Assembly (NCBI GenBank): GCA_002077065.1
Contig: NAJO01000038.1
Span: 186,001-250,000, forward strand
Direction of reading: 5' to 3'
DNA length: 64,000 bases
Source: Cryoendolithus antarcticus
Taxonomy: Eukaryota; Ascomycota; Dothideomycetes; Cladosporiales; Cladosporiaceae
Made by a program: the position numbers and the translations under genes. Shown one piece after another: positions 21,401 to 31,337 of this stretch. Under the pieces are notes generated by a model. The model was not told the DNA's origin and searched no databases. It saw nothing but the letters and a program-made list of their open reading frames with translations. How positions within the stretch are numbered: the first letter of the stretch is position 1; every line of letters begins with the position of its first letter.

Positions 21401-24400
21401 AGCATCTGCTGCTATGGCTGGCGATGACCGCGAGATCATCGTTGAAGGCGTGCGTCAAGCGCTTGACGACCTTCGCACCCAGCTTTCAGCAGACCACAGC
21501 GATGCAGCTGCCGAGGCCTTGGGCGCCATCAGAGAGGAGCTCGAGACCTTCAAGCACGGCATGAACAGTTCTGTCGTTCTCAGTGGTGGCCGAAGCAGCG
21601 AGCCGACTGACCACGACGCGTTGACTGCTCTTCGCGAAGGGCTCGAAGACATCAAGGAGACCCTAGCCAAGTCGCCTCACTCTGGCCATCCCGTACCAGA
21701 TGAGCTTGTCGAAGCCATGCGCGGCGAGTTCGAGAACCTCCGGACATCCATCGCGACCTCAGTCGTCCACTCTTCGTCCAATGACGATTTGGCTGATGCA
21801 CTTCGTCTAGGTCTCGACGATCTTCGCAGCGATTTGGAGAAGAAGCTGGACTCACCTGAGCGCACGCAAGCACAGACGAGCGAGATGCTAGACGCTATCA
21901 ACGAGGGTCTCGATACGCTCCGCATCGATCTCGTGAAAACCATTGATAAGCCGCTGGACATGACAGTCAACTACGAGATCCTCGAGACACTCAAAGATGG
22001 TCTCGCGTCGCTGAGAGAGGAGCTCGACATCTTGAGGACGGGCAAGAAGTTCAGATCTGGTTCTGGTGCGGGAGGCGAGATGGTGCTCGCTGACGCCAAC
22101 GAGGCTGGCGAGACACGCGAGCTGTCGCCCGAGGACGTGGCTGCTGCAGAGGCTCCTTCGAGCGGTACTGGTGCTGCGAAGAGCATGAAGCGCGAGGATC
22201 TGGGCAAGGTCGAGGTCATGCTCGCACAGTTGCAGATCAAGATCGAGGCTATGGACGCTACCGTGCAGGACAGTGCTGCTGCGGCGCACAGACCTGATGC
22301 GTCGACCAAGGCTGATCTGGAGCACATTGAGCACTCGATCAGTGGGCTACAAGCTGCGATCACGATTTTGGCCGCGAAGGAGATCGTCATGCCTGAGCCA
22401 GTGGCGCCTCCAGCACCTGAGGGCATCGCGATGAAAGAAGACACTGATGCTCTGGAGACATTGCTACGCAACACCAAGGGCCAGATTGAAGATCTTGTCG
22501 TTGCGGGCCTCCCTCTGCACCCCGACACTGCCAGCAAAGAGCACATTGACGCAATCGACGCAAACATCACGGTCACTCGCGAAGCCGTCGACGCCTTGGC
22601 CGACAAGCTTACCGAGACCACCGCTTCGAAGGAAGACGTTGACCTTGTGGCCGTCCTAGCTCAGGACGTCAAGACCCTCTCCGAAGAGATTCGCGACAAG
22701 CTCGAAGCCCAACCCTCCGAAGACGAGCAAGCAACGCGCATGACCAAAGCGGACCTCGACGTGCTAGGTGTGATCTGCACCGAGATCAAAGTCAAGGTCC
22801 AGGAGATGGAGCTGCCCGACGTCGCGGACATGCCGACCAAAGCCGACATGGAGCAGCTGCAAGGTCTGATCGCGGACTTCAAGGAGAGCCACGATAAGAT
22901 GAAGGACAGCTACGAGAGCGATATTGCGATCACGGCGAAGGCTTTCGATGATCGAAAGCAAGAGTTCGATGACACCGTGAAGCATATCGAGGATGTGAAG
23001 ATGAGCTTGATGGAGTTGAAGGATGATGTTATGGTCAAATTTGCGGACTCGGAGAGTGGTGTCAATACGCTTGGAGAGGCGCTCAAGGGTATTGAGGAGA
23101 GGGCTTCTGGCGAGGAGTTGCGCGGCGAGGTCAAGGAGGTGTTGGAGATCGTCAAGGCGGAGTTCGAGAAGGCGCACGGGAGTCTGGAGGCGATGAAGGT
23201 GGATCATGATGCGCATTCTTCTAGGAACCTGGAGAAGCAGGGCGAGCACAAGGAGGCTACCGTGCTCGAACTTGGCGTCAAGCTGGATGTGCTGTTCGAC
23301 GGCCTCATGGCAAAGTTCGACGACGCACAGCGGGCTGCTGAGGAGAAGGCGCTTGCGCTAGAGGAGAAGACTGTGGCGCAGGAAGAGCTGTTCAGTAAGA
23401 CGAACGCCATGGCCGACGATCTGAAGCTCTCGATCGACACGCTCGGGACGACGCTTACGGGATTCACCACCTCGTATCCGGAAGCTATGGACAAAGTCTG
23501 CGCAGACTCCAAGACGGTGTACAACCGCGTCGATGATGTGTGCAACAAGCTCGACGAGACGCAGCAGGGTGTTGCGCACGAGCACGGCGTCACTCGAGAC
23601 GAGGTTCTGCGCGTGCTGGCTGCTGTCGATACAGTTCAAAGCGATCTGACCGAGCACAATCCGCGCTTCATGGTCAGTCTCAAGGAGGTGCAGGCGCTGA
23701 TTGGCCAGCATTATGAGCACAGCCAGAAGGCTTCAGAGACTGCGGCCGAGCACGCTCAGAGCGTGCGAGACTTCCATGAGCAGATGCGCACGACGCTAGA
23801 CTCTAAGCACGCGGAGCTCAGGCGGGACTTGCCTGCTTTGCTGCCGCCTTCTGCTGAGATGCCGGCGCCGATCATCGCGGAGAAGTACGATGATAGTGCG
23901 ATGCACGGCAAGCTCGATACTATCCTTGAGCAGGGCGGCAAATACGATGACAGCGCTGTGCAAGACAAGCTAGACACTCTCATGGGTCATGTGACGCAGA
24001 CTGCGGATCCTTCTGCGCAGCTCGAACGCTTGGACAACATCCACGAGAAGGTCATGGCCACTGCAGCTGAAGTCTCCGCTTTCATTGCAATGCAGGCAAA
24101 GCAGATAAGCGCCGAGCATGAGAGCAAGGAGAAGGAGGCCGAGGAAGTTGCACTCCTGCTCGAGCGTAGACTGGTGCAGAAAGATCAGATCGAGTCCGAC
24201 ATTACCGTGCTGAACGAGGAGAAAGACTCCCTTCGCACAGCCGTCGAGCACCTACGATCCGAGCGCGAGGCTCTGGCGTCGCAGAAGGCGAAGATGCAGG
24301 CCGATGTCAGCAGTCTCGAGACCGCACTCCAGATCCGCCGCGAGGAGCTGCACGCTATGGACTCCAAGGCTGAGATCATCGAGCGTCGTATGCTGGAGGG

Positions 24401-25421
24401 TGTCATGAACCAGTCTCGCATGCTGCTGTTGGCCAAGTCTGCCCGCGCTGCTGCACCGCCGGCACCGAGCTCGCCCAAGAAGCCGAAGCCTCAAGGTCGC
24501 GATTTGCGCGTGCACAGCAATGCCTCCGCGCTTACTGCTCACTCGAACGTTTCCAAGCTGCCAGAGATGAAGCCAAACCGTAGTCTCGCACTCAGCCGGC
24601 CTGGTGTCCAGCGCACTGGCGGTGGCAATCTCACCAGTAGCCCTGCAGCGGAGCGACGCATCATGTCGCTCTCCCAGATCTCGCACAACACTCCTACCAA
24701 CCCATCAGCGTTCGCCCGCTCTCCTGCGCCCTCTCTGATCGCCTCGCCAGCTGGTAAAGGCCTGTCTCGCAGCCACACCGTCAAAACCAATATCGCCAAC
24801 CGCAAGCCCTCCTGGGCGAGCAGCAAGCGTGGCCCAAGCCTAAGCGCCTCCGGCTTCAACAAGGAGAACGAGTCCACGCTCTCCGAGGAATCGGAGGGCG
24901 AACTAGAAGGTACTGAGACTGCTGGCGCGTACTCGACGTTCAACGATCATGGCATGGAGGAGTTCGCCTCTGATGCCGGGACTGAGAGGCGGACTTCGCA
25001 TTTGAGTCAAGCCGAGAGTCGTGCGACGTTTGATGACGCGCTGAGCTACTCTGAGGGTCCGACGCCATCGGGCTTGTCGGAGGACAGGAGAACGAGCTAT
25101 GGTACCTACGATACTGGCACTGGTAGCTATATGACTGGCACTGATCTGGACCGTCGCACCAGCGCCGGTAGCTCTGGTGTCGGGACCGTAGGCGTGGAGT
25201 CTTCCCTCACGCACGAGCAGTCCGAGCGCAATGGTAGTCAGGCGCAGGAAGAGCGACAGGCTGAGGAGAGGGAGGTTTTGAGACTTGAGGCGCCGCCTAT
25301 GATGTGGGGTGAGGGTGAGAAGGGCGTCTATGCGCCACCCAGCGATAGTGGATTGGGGACTGATTTGCCGACTGCGACTTTCAGTGTGGATGGGAGTGCG
25401 GCAGAGTACTTTCGTTCTTGA
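18474..25421 (+). CDS. Giant repeat and coiled-coil protein, about 2315 aa, unknown function
   Basis: A single 6.9 kb open frame starts at the ATG at 18474 (MKALTSLKRRWDSSDPE); upstream in-frame codons begin only with TTG. Residues 1-260 are a Ser/Pro-rich disordered head with many SP/TP sites. Residues about 580-1190 are a tandem array of about 19 helical units of about 30 residues with a core like EAVKDGLEDLRSEL. Further helical and coiled-coil sequence follows, including a duplicated KYDDSA(M/V)xxKLDT(I/L) unit, then a strong coiled coil (about 1880-1985). The tail from about 1985 is Ser-rich and disordered, with a KEN box in GFNKENEST near residue 2129. No ATPase motif is visible, so names such as chromosome-segregation ATPase would not be justified. 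A scaffold or cytoskeletal role is inferred. Confidence 0.88.
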   Translation: MKALTSLKRRWDSSDPERAPPPLPMNPGGGSPTTKSNTSAGIAAAAKKIVEASRESAPLSSYISNVTPSTSPERSLIKGAHHKRLQSMQTGSVKDLRSYLDNNRSPDRSPERERPASSTPYTSRDARDYMSATPERATTPTPASKDPFKETPALRPSVRPRSSIYGENTPPSATMLALQTMQVPSDPLNDVTNRSGSPSTPRVSNNYDFSSQLLNLTTIATNLQKEMANLSRRSKDNATDLIGLKEATSSRDEDIRKSLRELATSVTTQALLGPPPAVGSQSRSTSSYGANFLDSRAFNSPPSATKTYSIPRAASAHSFMEDVRVGSPSPYSVEGAASVAMLEKIIREMVTKEGQERLLGTLNELFDKSSKENVEAARKVEQLAQFIKEKSESQALVPVVRDVHGGPPKLELNFDSPRSLDKVREAAANAGAKPAQEEEMFKLLQRIKDSIVATGGTTAEVKGLTRDLRGEVLGMGRDLGRKLDQISEAQLNSTLDRSIEDGEGKQNLDEIHRIVEEGLSELKDHIYSMLRERQEQDDDTYKQLAVTRGGPSGEEMAAVVKHALHEHHQSSKAVEIEIERPSLDREGVLEAVKDGLKDFEPNIELQQFGLERDEILAVLREGLEEHQSTRELPATSGFDKAEVFEVMQEALKGFQPGAPVEFVQQIKDEILADVRLAVEDFKSSPAAPSLEDDAIRAIVSAAVKEGLAEQAPAMAREFEISKDDLFEAVKASLDGTTIPFNSFGEKVLTQLHELVDGMRVEFKQYSAANGRDTEQVLDAVKDGLESLRTEIESYVDRAQDVTGKDEIVDTVKGGLEQLRSDVQGYVMAGSGNDTGKADMLEYIKAEFEDLHETIKTLRDGDDEKISNAPAIVLAIKEGLEDLKSHAGRSRGIDGDDEDSREEMFEAMKEEFEQLKSAVLNANHTDKGELIETIQDSMGALHAKLDGSDLGARSVNGQEDFLHALREELASLTAGLPASAAMAGDDREIIVEGVRQALDDLRTQLSADHSDAAAEALGAIREELETFKHGMNSSVVLSGGRSSEPTDHDALTALREGLEDIKETLAKSPHSGHPVPDELVEAMRGEFENLRTSIATSVVHSSSNDDLADALRLGLDDLRSDLEKKLDSPERTQAQTSEMLDAINEGLDTLRIDLVKTIDKPLDMTVNYEILETLKDGLASLREELDILRTGKKFRSGSGAGGEMVLADANEAGETRELSPEDVAAAEAPSSGTGAAKSMKREDLGKVEVMLAQLQIKIEAMDATVQDSAAAAHRPDASTKADLEHIEHSISGLQAAITILAAKEIVMPEPVAPPAPEGIAMKEDTDALETLLRNTKGQIEDLVVAGLPLHPDTASKEHIDAIDANITVTREAVDALADKLTETTASKEDVDLVAVLAQDVKTLSEEIRDKLEAQPSEDEQATRMTKADLDVLGVICTEIKVKVQEMELPDVADMPTKADMEQLQGLIADFKESHDKMKDSYESDIAITAKAFDDRKQEFDDTVKHIEDVKMSLMELKDDVMVKFADSESGVNTLGEALKGIEERASGEELRGEVKEVLEIVKAEFEKAHGSLEAMKVDHDAHSSRNLEKQGEHKEATVLELGVKLDVLFDGLMAKFDDAQRAAEEKALALEEKTVAQEELFSKTNAMADDLKLSIDTLGTTLTGFTTSYPEAMDKVCADSKTVYNRVDDVCNKLDETQQGVAHEHGVTRDEVLRVLAAVDTVQSDLTEHNPRFMVSLKEVQALIGQHYEHSQKASETAAEHAQSVRDFHEQMRTTLDSKHAELRRDLPALLPPSAEMPAPIIAEKYDDSAMHGKLDTILEQGGKYDDSAVQDKLDTLMGHVTQTADPSAQLERLDNIHEKVMATAAEVSAFIAMQAKQISAEHESKEKEAEEVALLLERRLVQKDQIESDITVLNEEKDSLRTAVEHLRSEREALASQKAKMQADVSSLETALQIRREELHAMDSKAEIIERRMLEGVMNQSRMLLLAKSARAAAPPAPSSPKKPKPQGRDLRVHSNASALTAHSNVSKLPEMKPNRSLALSRPGVQRTGGGNLTSSPAAERRIMSLSQISHNTPTNPSAFARSPAPSLIASPAGKGLSRSHTVKTNIANRKPSWASSKRGPSLSASGFNKENESTLSEESEGELEGTETAGAYSTFNDHGMEEFASDAGTERRTSHLSQAESRATFDDALSYSEGPTPSGLSEDRRTSYGTYDTGTGSYMTGTDLDRRTSAGSSGVGTVGVESSLTHEQSERNGSQAQEERQAEEREVLRLEAPPMMWGEGEKGVYAPPSDSGLGTDLPTATFSVDGSAAEYFRS
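20214..22045 (+). repeat. Protein-level tandem repeat, about 19 units of about 30 residues
   Basis: Within the giant protein, successive units share an acidic start, two hydrophobics and a helix of the form (E/D)-(I/L/V)-L-E-A-(V/I/M)-K-(D/E)-G-L-E-(D/S)-L-R. Examples are QVLDAVKDGLESLR, EMLDAINEGLDTLR, DALTALREGLEDIK and EILETLKDGLASLR. The units diverge at DNA level, so this is an old protein repeat, not a recent satellite. Confidence 0.8.
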
Positions 25422-25573
25422 GTATGAGCTGGGATAGCGAGGCGTTGAGAGGATGAAACCGAGATGCCGCAGCGTTCAATCGGGGGAGTACGGTCATTAT
25501 TGAATGCTAGAAAGGTTGGGGCAAGGTAGTATATATACCTTCAGTACGCTCACTGCTGTTACTCGACTGTGTT

Positions 25574-27602
25574 TCAGAGCTTCGCCTTCGCTTGATCCTT
25601 CCACTCCAATTCCTTCAATCGCTTCCTTTGCGTCTTCCCGCTGATCGTCTTATACCCTCCAAGCCACTCCGCACTTACAAACTGCACCTTCCGTGGGTAC
25701 TTATAAGGCGCTGCATGCTCTTTGCAGAAGTCCTGTAGCTCTCTTGCCAATTGCGCTGTGTCCTGTGCAGCTGCAGCCTGCGTCAGCACAATGAACGCCT
25801 TCACGACCTCACCTCGAGATGGGTCCGGCGAAGAGACTACAGCTGATTCGACGATCGCGGGATGTTGTTTGAGTGTGGACTCCACTTCGAACGGTCCGAT
25901 ACGATACCCAGAGCTATTGATCACGTCGTCATTACGGCCGACGAACCAGAAGTAGCCGTCCTCGTCTCGTGTGGCGCGGTCTCCGGTGAGGTAGAAGCTC
26001 GTCTTCGGGTCACTAGGTGAAGGTCGTAACTTCCTATCTAGCTCTCCATTCTCACCGAGGTACCCATCAAAGACACCGAAGAACGGCGAGTTCTCGGCTA
26101 GGTCGACTTGGATCGCTATATCGCCTTCTATGTCGTTGTCGCACTCGGTACCTTTTTCGTCAATAACGCGGAGTGGCACACCGGGAGAAGGGCGACCCAT
26201 CGAACCGGGACGGACTTGGTAGCCAGCGAAGTTGCCGCAGACTAGTATTGATTCCGTCTGGCCGTAGCCGTCGCATATCTCCATCCCAGTGGTCTCTTTC
26301 CACAATTTGATCACTTCAGGGTTTAGCGGCTCACCCGCTCCAGTGCAGTGGAGCAGAGCTTTGGGTCGATTTTGCTTATAGTGCTTCCTTGAATCATCGA
26401 GTACGAGCTGCCGGTAAGCTGTAGGTGGTGCGCAGAACGTGGTTATCGGGTACGAGTGCAGTACATCGAGCGTGCGCTTCGGGTCGAACGCCGTCCGATC
26501 GTCGTGCACGAACAGCCCTGCGCCACAGTTCCAAGCGCCGAAGTAGGACCATGCTGCTTTTGCCCAGCCCTGCTCTGATAGATTCCAGTATAGTTGCCCG
26601 GGTTGGAGGCGTAGCCAGTGCTTGCCCGTAATCACATGCGCAAGCGGATACGAGATGTGATTATGCTGCACCATCTTCGGGTTTCCCGTTGTCCCTGAGG
26701 TGAAGTAGATGATAGCTGCTGACTTGACATCAGGCTTCGATCCAATATACTTCGCGTCCTTAGGAATGTGACTCAAAGCTGTGCCAAAGTGCACCACATC
26801 TTTGGGCGATCGATCACCAACCTGGATGATGTGCCTGATCGAAGGGCATCGATCCCGGATTCGAAGCAGCTTTGCCACACTGACCGAGTCGCCTACAAAC
26901 ACAGAGGCCTGCGATCTGAGGCATCGATACTCGATGTCCTTCTCGACCAGGAGTGTCGTAGCAGGGCACACAACGATGCCACATCGAAGTCCAGCAGTCG
27001 CGATCTCCCACCTGCCGCTATCAGCATGACATCCTTACATCGACGCTCCAGCACACGAGACTCACCACTCCGGCACCCGCGGCAAGATCACAAGCATCTT
27101 CTCGCCTTGCTGGACGTCGAGCTTCTCCCGTAGTAGCACTGCGATGCGGTGACTTTGTCGACTGAAGTGGTCGAATGTGAGCTTTCGCTCCGACTTCCGA
27201 TCCTGTGATACCCAGTGCATCGCCAGTCCGTCCTTTGGCGAATGCTCGGCCCAGTAGTCAACGACATCGCTCGCGAAGTTGAAGCTTGACGGCCTCTCCA
27301 ACGTGGAAGCATAGTAGTGAGCCATTCCTGCTTGTGTCTGGCGCCGAAGCTGATCGTTGATACTACTCAGACTGCCGTCCGCGTGCCTGAGACTTTTCGA
27401 TCCTCTCCAATGCGAATACGTCGCGACGCATCCTCTGATCACATAGTTAGGGTCCGTTCATATAGACATGAGAACGACTGACCGATGCTGCTCGTGTGTG
27501 TACCGAGTTACCTGCACGTGCCCAATGCGGGGAATCCAGCCTCTCCACTAACCCGAAGGAAAGCGTATTTGCACTGCGAGAACGCAAGCCCTCGAAATAC
27601 AT
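25574..27602 (-). CDS. Acyl-CoA synthetase, medium-chain (ACSM) type
   Basis: Activates a carboxylate with ATP and CoA to the acyl-CoA. Exon 25574-27012 joins exon 27067-27432 through a 54 bp GT-AG intron that restores PRVPEWWEIATAG. ANL-superfamily motifs are complete: TSGTTGNPKMVQH (P-loop), DGYGQTES, YLTGDRATRDEDGYFWF, GRNDDVINSSGYRIGP, and the catalytic lysine in TISGKTQRK. The 5' end is less sure. The first ATG in the second exon is at 27325 (MAHYYAST), but the preceding helix SSINDQLRRQTQAG looks coding. A first exon 27602-27512 (MYFEGLRSRS) spliced GTAACT to CAGAG keeps frame and gives 631 aa. That leader is Arg/Ser-rich, so mitochondrial targeting is possible. Substrate unknown. Confidence 0.88.
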
Positions 27603-27841
27603 GGACCCTCGGGGTACGATATAGAATAGACTTGCGACGTTGGAGAGCCGACGAGACTTGATCACTTACTGATTCCGCAATTCCAAAATTGACAATCGAG
27701 CTGGGAGTTGAAGACCGACTACTTACATCGGGATATCGTCTCGTCCCCTATCATGCTCGCAAGACGAACCCAACGCGACTGCTCACAGGCCCCAAGGGAT
27801 CAACAGTGGCGTAGCCGTAGTTACAGATTCATGGTGGAAGC

Positions 27842-29279
27842 TCAGGCGGCAACTTTGAGTACAACCCTGCCAGCCACTTTCCCTTCGCTCATCAAGGCCA
27901 GGTACTTATTGACATCAGCAAGCGTGCCCTTTGTAAGCACAGGATGCACGAGACCCCTCTTCACGAAGTCTAGCGCTTCGTCGACCTCCTATACTCATGG
28001 TCAGTAGTCTGAAATTCTACGTTCCGAATCGCTGATAGGCAAACCATGATGTAAAACATACCTTCAACGTTCCCACGACACTGCCAGCTGTGCGATACGC
28101 GCCCATGGCCAGCATAGCCGGATGCGTGCCAAGGAAGGCGTCCGGTGCACCAGGCACTCCAACCGCGATTACGATACCGCGGGGTCGCAGGAGAGAGATG
28201 GCCGAGGCGTAGCTTTCTTTGGAGGAAGCGTAGACGACCACAGCGTGAGCGCCATAGGTCGTGTATTTTCGAACCTCACTAGCGAGGTCAGGGGTGGTGA
28301 AGAAGTCGATATAATGTTCCGCTCCGAGAGAAGTGCAGAGCTCGGCTTTGGCAGCCCCGCCGTCGATGGCGATGACGCGCATGCCCATTGCTTTTGCGTA
28401 TTGGATGCCGAGATGGCCAAGGCTAGAGAAAATCTGTCAACGGGCTGAGGTAGTAGAGGTGAGATCAGATGGGAACTTGCCCGCCGCCGGCACCGGTGAG
28501 AACGACCCATTGCCCTGGTCGGACTTCAGATTTCTTGAGCGCGGCATAGGATGTTACGCCAGCGCACATGATTGGGCCGGCTTCTTCGTCTGAGACCCCT
28601 TCTGGGATTCTGCGTCATGCTGGTCAAAACTATGCTCATGCCCTTTCGACTTCACCCGCTAGCGAAGCTTACCTCGTAGCGTACTTCGCATCCGTGACGA
28701 CGTATTCCTGGAATGTGCCTGGAACATTGAGAGCGGAATTGAGCTGATGGGGACAGTGCAGTTCATCCCGACCGTTGGTGCAGAACTCGCCAAATGCCGC
28801 AGATGTGCGTACACCACTTCACACCAGCGCGATCTCCGATCTTCCACAGGTCGGCGACGTCGGGGTGTACTGCTGCGACTGTGCCAGCACCTTCCTGAGG
28901 ACGGACGATTTCATCAGCTCAAGGACTCGCCAGGACCGAAGGCCGGATGTAGATCTCGTAGGCAACCTAAAGGACAGAGGCAGGAAGGGAGCGCATACGT
29001 GACCAGCAATTCCCCCTGCACTGTCTGCCATTTTGCCACCCAGCGCAGCCCTGTTGATGCATCATCAGTCGAAGCCAAAATTTCGATGTTGAGCCGATGA
29101 TGTGCGTACATCTCATCCAAAATGAGCTGCTTGTCCGAAGCGCATAATCCAGTCCAGTTGATCTTGACTAGTATTTGGCCAGGTCCCGGCTCCTTTACAG
29201 CGACGCGCTTGATCTTACATGTTGACTCCTTGCCGAAGCCTTCCTTGACGGCGGCGTTTTGCTCTTTGGGAACGGACAT
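27842..29279 (-). pseudogene. Zinc alcohol dehydrogenase with a +1 frameshift in the structural zinc site
   Basis: A class of fungal NAD-dependent, zinc-binding alcohol dehydrogenase (GroES-like plus Rossmann). Exons by splice consensus: 29279-29110, 29050-28999, 28894-28673, 28609-28481, 28422-28062, 27988-27842. The parts read MSVPKEQNAAVKEG, then GLCASDK (catalytic Zn Cys), GIAGH|EGAG, the nucleotide loop TGAGGGLGHLGIQYAKA, and the end GKVAGRVVLKVAA. Exon three is 222 bp where phase needs 221 or 224: near 28790 the sequence CGGCATTTGGCGAGTTC has one extra base compared with the frame needed for CGICEFCTNG. The summed length, 1081 bp, leaves one base over. The intron 28423-28480 is GC-AG (GGCGG|GCAAGT). 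Either a recent null allele or a sequencing error; the rest of the gene is well conserved, which favours error or very recent loss. Confidence 0.85.
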
Positions 29280-29693
29280 GATGAGGTACTCGCAGTTGCA
29301 GAGAGCGATCAGTCAACACCGAAAAAGATGAAGTCGAGAGTGAGAGTCGCGCAGATTCGTGGTCCGTCCGATGCGACGGCGTCAGCTGTGAATTAATACG
29401 ACTCATAATCCTTCGCCTGACAGTATCACCTTGGCAGGTGGCGGAGACGCATCATGCACTACGCGGATTTGGTATCGAGACGCACCGAACTCGTGTGTAG
29501 GATGCCGCTATAGCGAGGCATGTAAGCACTTCGGGTTCGTAGCGGTATTTGGCTTGGCAGCTGAAGCATGATTGTGGGGTGACATGCCTACGGCAAGGGT
29601 GCACTGCATCAAAGAAACGAAGGCGTACTGATGCGAGTGGCCTGCAAATTGTCGCCAGTGTAGTGCAGTTCAGCCCCGCTACGTCCAGTCGCT
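29280..29693. other. Intergenic region, 414 bp
   Basis: Upstream of the alcohol dehydrogenase and downstream of the AlkB-like gene, both minus strand. Nothing recognised. Confidence 0.5.
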
Positions 29694-31065
29694 TTAGCCG
29701 CCGTCTTTTGTGACCTCGATTGGCAGATTCGCGTTCCCCATGTACCCTTCAGCCCAAGGCGGACGTCCATCCTCATCAAACTGCGCCCACTCGAAGAACC
29801 CACAGCTCTTCTGTCCCGGTGCGTAGCCGCGATTGCACATCCACACATATCTGCCTCGACTACCTCTGGCTCGTTGCACACATCTCAGAATTCCAGGTAC
29901 ATTGCATTTGCACCTGATGGTAAGGCGCGGGTTCAAGTAATCTTTGAAGCAGCGGTAAGTGATATTGAGGCGCTTGTTGCCAGCAATCGGATGAGGATCA
30001 ATGGTCTGCGCAGGCGCAATCGAGTGCTTCCATTCTTCTTGCATATCGGCGTGCATTACCAGAAGGCTGTTGTGGGGGAGGTGAATGGCGATTTGGCCCT
30101 GTTCGTCGGCTGAGGTGGGAGAGTCGGATGGTACGATCTTCCGTACTGTGAATATGAAAGAAGCGTGAGTGGCATGAAGGAGAGAATCAAAGATGGACAC
30201 AACACTCACCTCTGAACTCGCGCGCTACGCCCAGAGATAGACTACCAATCACGGCACGTGGGCCCATGTACGTCGGCTCATCTGTATGATAACCTACAGA
30301 TTCCTTGCCGCCGTCGTAGCAGTTCACGAATGAAGTGTTGGGATGCCACTCTTCGGTCGACTGGAACTTGAGCTTCTTGCCTCCGGGGTTAAAGTCGCGT
30401 GTGCGTCTTTCAATCTCCTCATTGACGGCCGCACTGACAATCTTAGACGCCGAGAGCATCTCTGGCTTAGTCTGACGAACGTCGTTGAAATAAGTACCGT
30501 TGTACGAGTAATAATCTTTCTGCTCTTGCACCTCGAGCATCGTGTCCACATAGAAGCCCATGGTATGTGGTGAGGTCACAGTCCGTTCAAACATCTGAAA
30601 TTCATCTCTTCGGAAGTATCGTACGTCTTGCAGCAGCTCGGTGAGCAATGCATCTGCTTGAGCCGCCGGCAAAAAGTTATGAATGATCGAGCACGGGGTC
30701 TGATTCTCCACATCCTGGGGAGAGTAGAGATGCAATGTCTGCCCTTTCTTCGCCAGTCGCTTACTACTGCATGCAGCGGCCTTGTCCTCAGAGCGGAAAC
30801 ATGCCAACGAAGACTGGTACCCTGTCGCAGCAGGCTTTTTGCGAGGCGACAAGTTAGTCGACGGGTCTAGAGCGGACATGACCTTGTCGACACTACCCTC
30901 GTACGCCAACAAGTAGTCCAGGAGCACTCCTTGATCGTACGCTGGGTATAACGAGCCGAGTATGGCCAGCTTCGTGTCAGTGTCATCGTCGTCGTCTAGC
31001 GGTGCTTTGTCCACTGCGAGCGGCTCGTCTGCAGCCTTCCGCTTGCGCGTCAAGAATGCCTCCAT
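29694..31065 (-). CDS. AlkB-like 2-oxoglutarate/Fe(II) dioxygenase with CUE domain and GRF zinc finger
   Basis: Family members (ALKBH2/3 group) remove alkyl groups from DNA or RNA bases by oxidation. Two exons, 31065-30210 and 30145-29694 (1308 bp, 435 aa), join across a 64 bp intron so that AREFRVRKIVPSD is continuous. Start is the ATG at 31065 (MEAFLTRKRKAADEP). Residues about 30-68 form a CUE ubiquitin-binding helix bundle (TKLAILGSLYP, LLAYEGSVDKVMSAL). The catalytic core has the iron ligands H260 and D262 in GYHTDEP and H326 in WKHS, and the 2OG-binding arginine in KRLNITYR. The C-terminus has a GRF-type finger (CKCN ... GRYVWMC ... CGFFEWAQFD). The CUE plus GRF combination points to recruitment to ubiquitin-marked damaged chromatin, which is inference. 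Confidence 0.92.
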
Positions 31066-31337
31066 CCCCAATCAGCGACGCTGCTTCGATGAAGACTGTC
31101 ATCTCAATCTTGACATTGCAGGAGGAAAGTCGTATGACATGACTCCAACAGTCAAGTCGCGCTCCAGGCTGCGAGTTCGCGTTCTTGCCGACATTCAGCC
31201 GCTCCATGGGACTAGCCAATCGGCGGCTCCCTCGAAGTCTTGGCGCTTCACAACCTCGAATTTCAGAACATCGAAGATTTGCTAGCGAAAGACGACAGCG
31301 ACGACACCCGACCAACGACCAACCCAACACCACCGCC
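31066..31337. promoter_or_regulatory. Short divergent promoter between the AlkB-like and eL18 genes
   Basis: 272 bp separate the two start codons. No canonical TATA box is seen. The spacing implies that the repair enzyme and the ribosomal protein gene share regulatory DNA; co-regulation is inference. Confidence 0.5.

Noticed and set aside
21971..22621. Antisense frame of 216 codons within the giant repeat protein, with similar ones elsewhere in that gene
   Set aside because: Long GC-rich coding repeats keep the opposite strand open by chance; the composition is Ser/Ala/Arg-rich without motifs.
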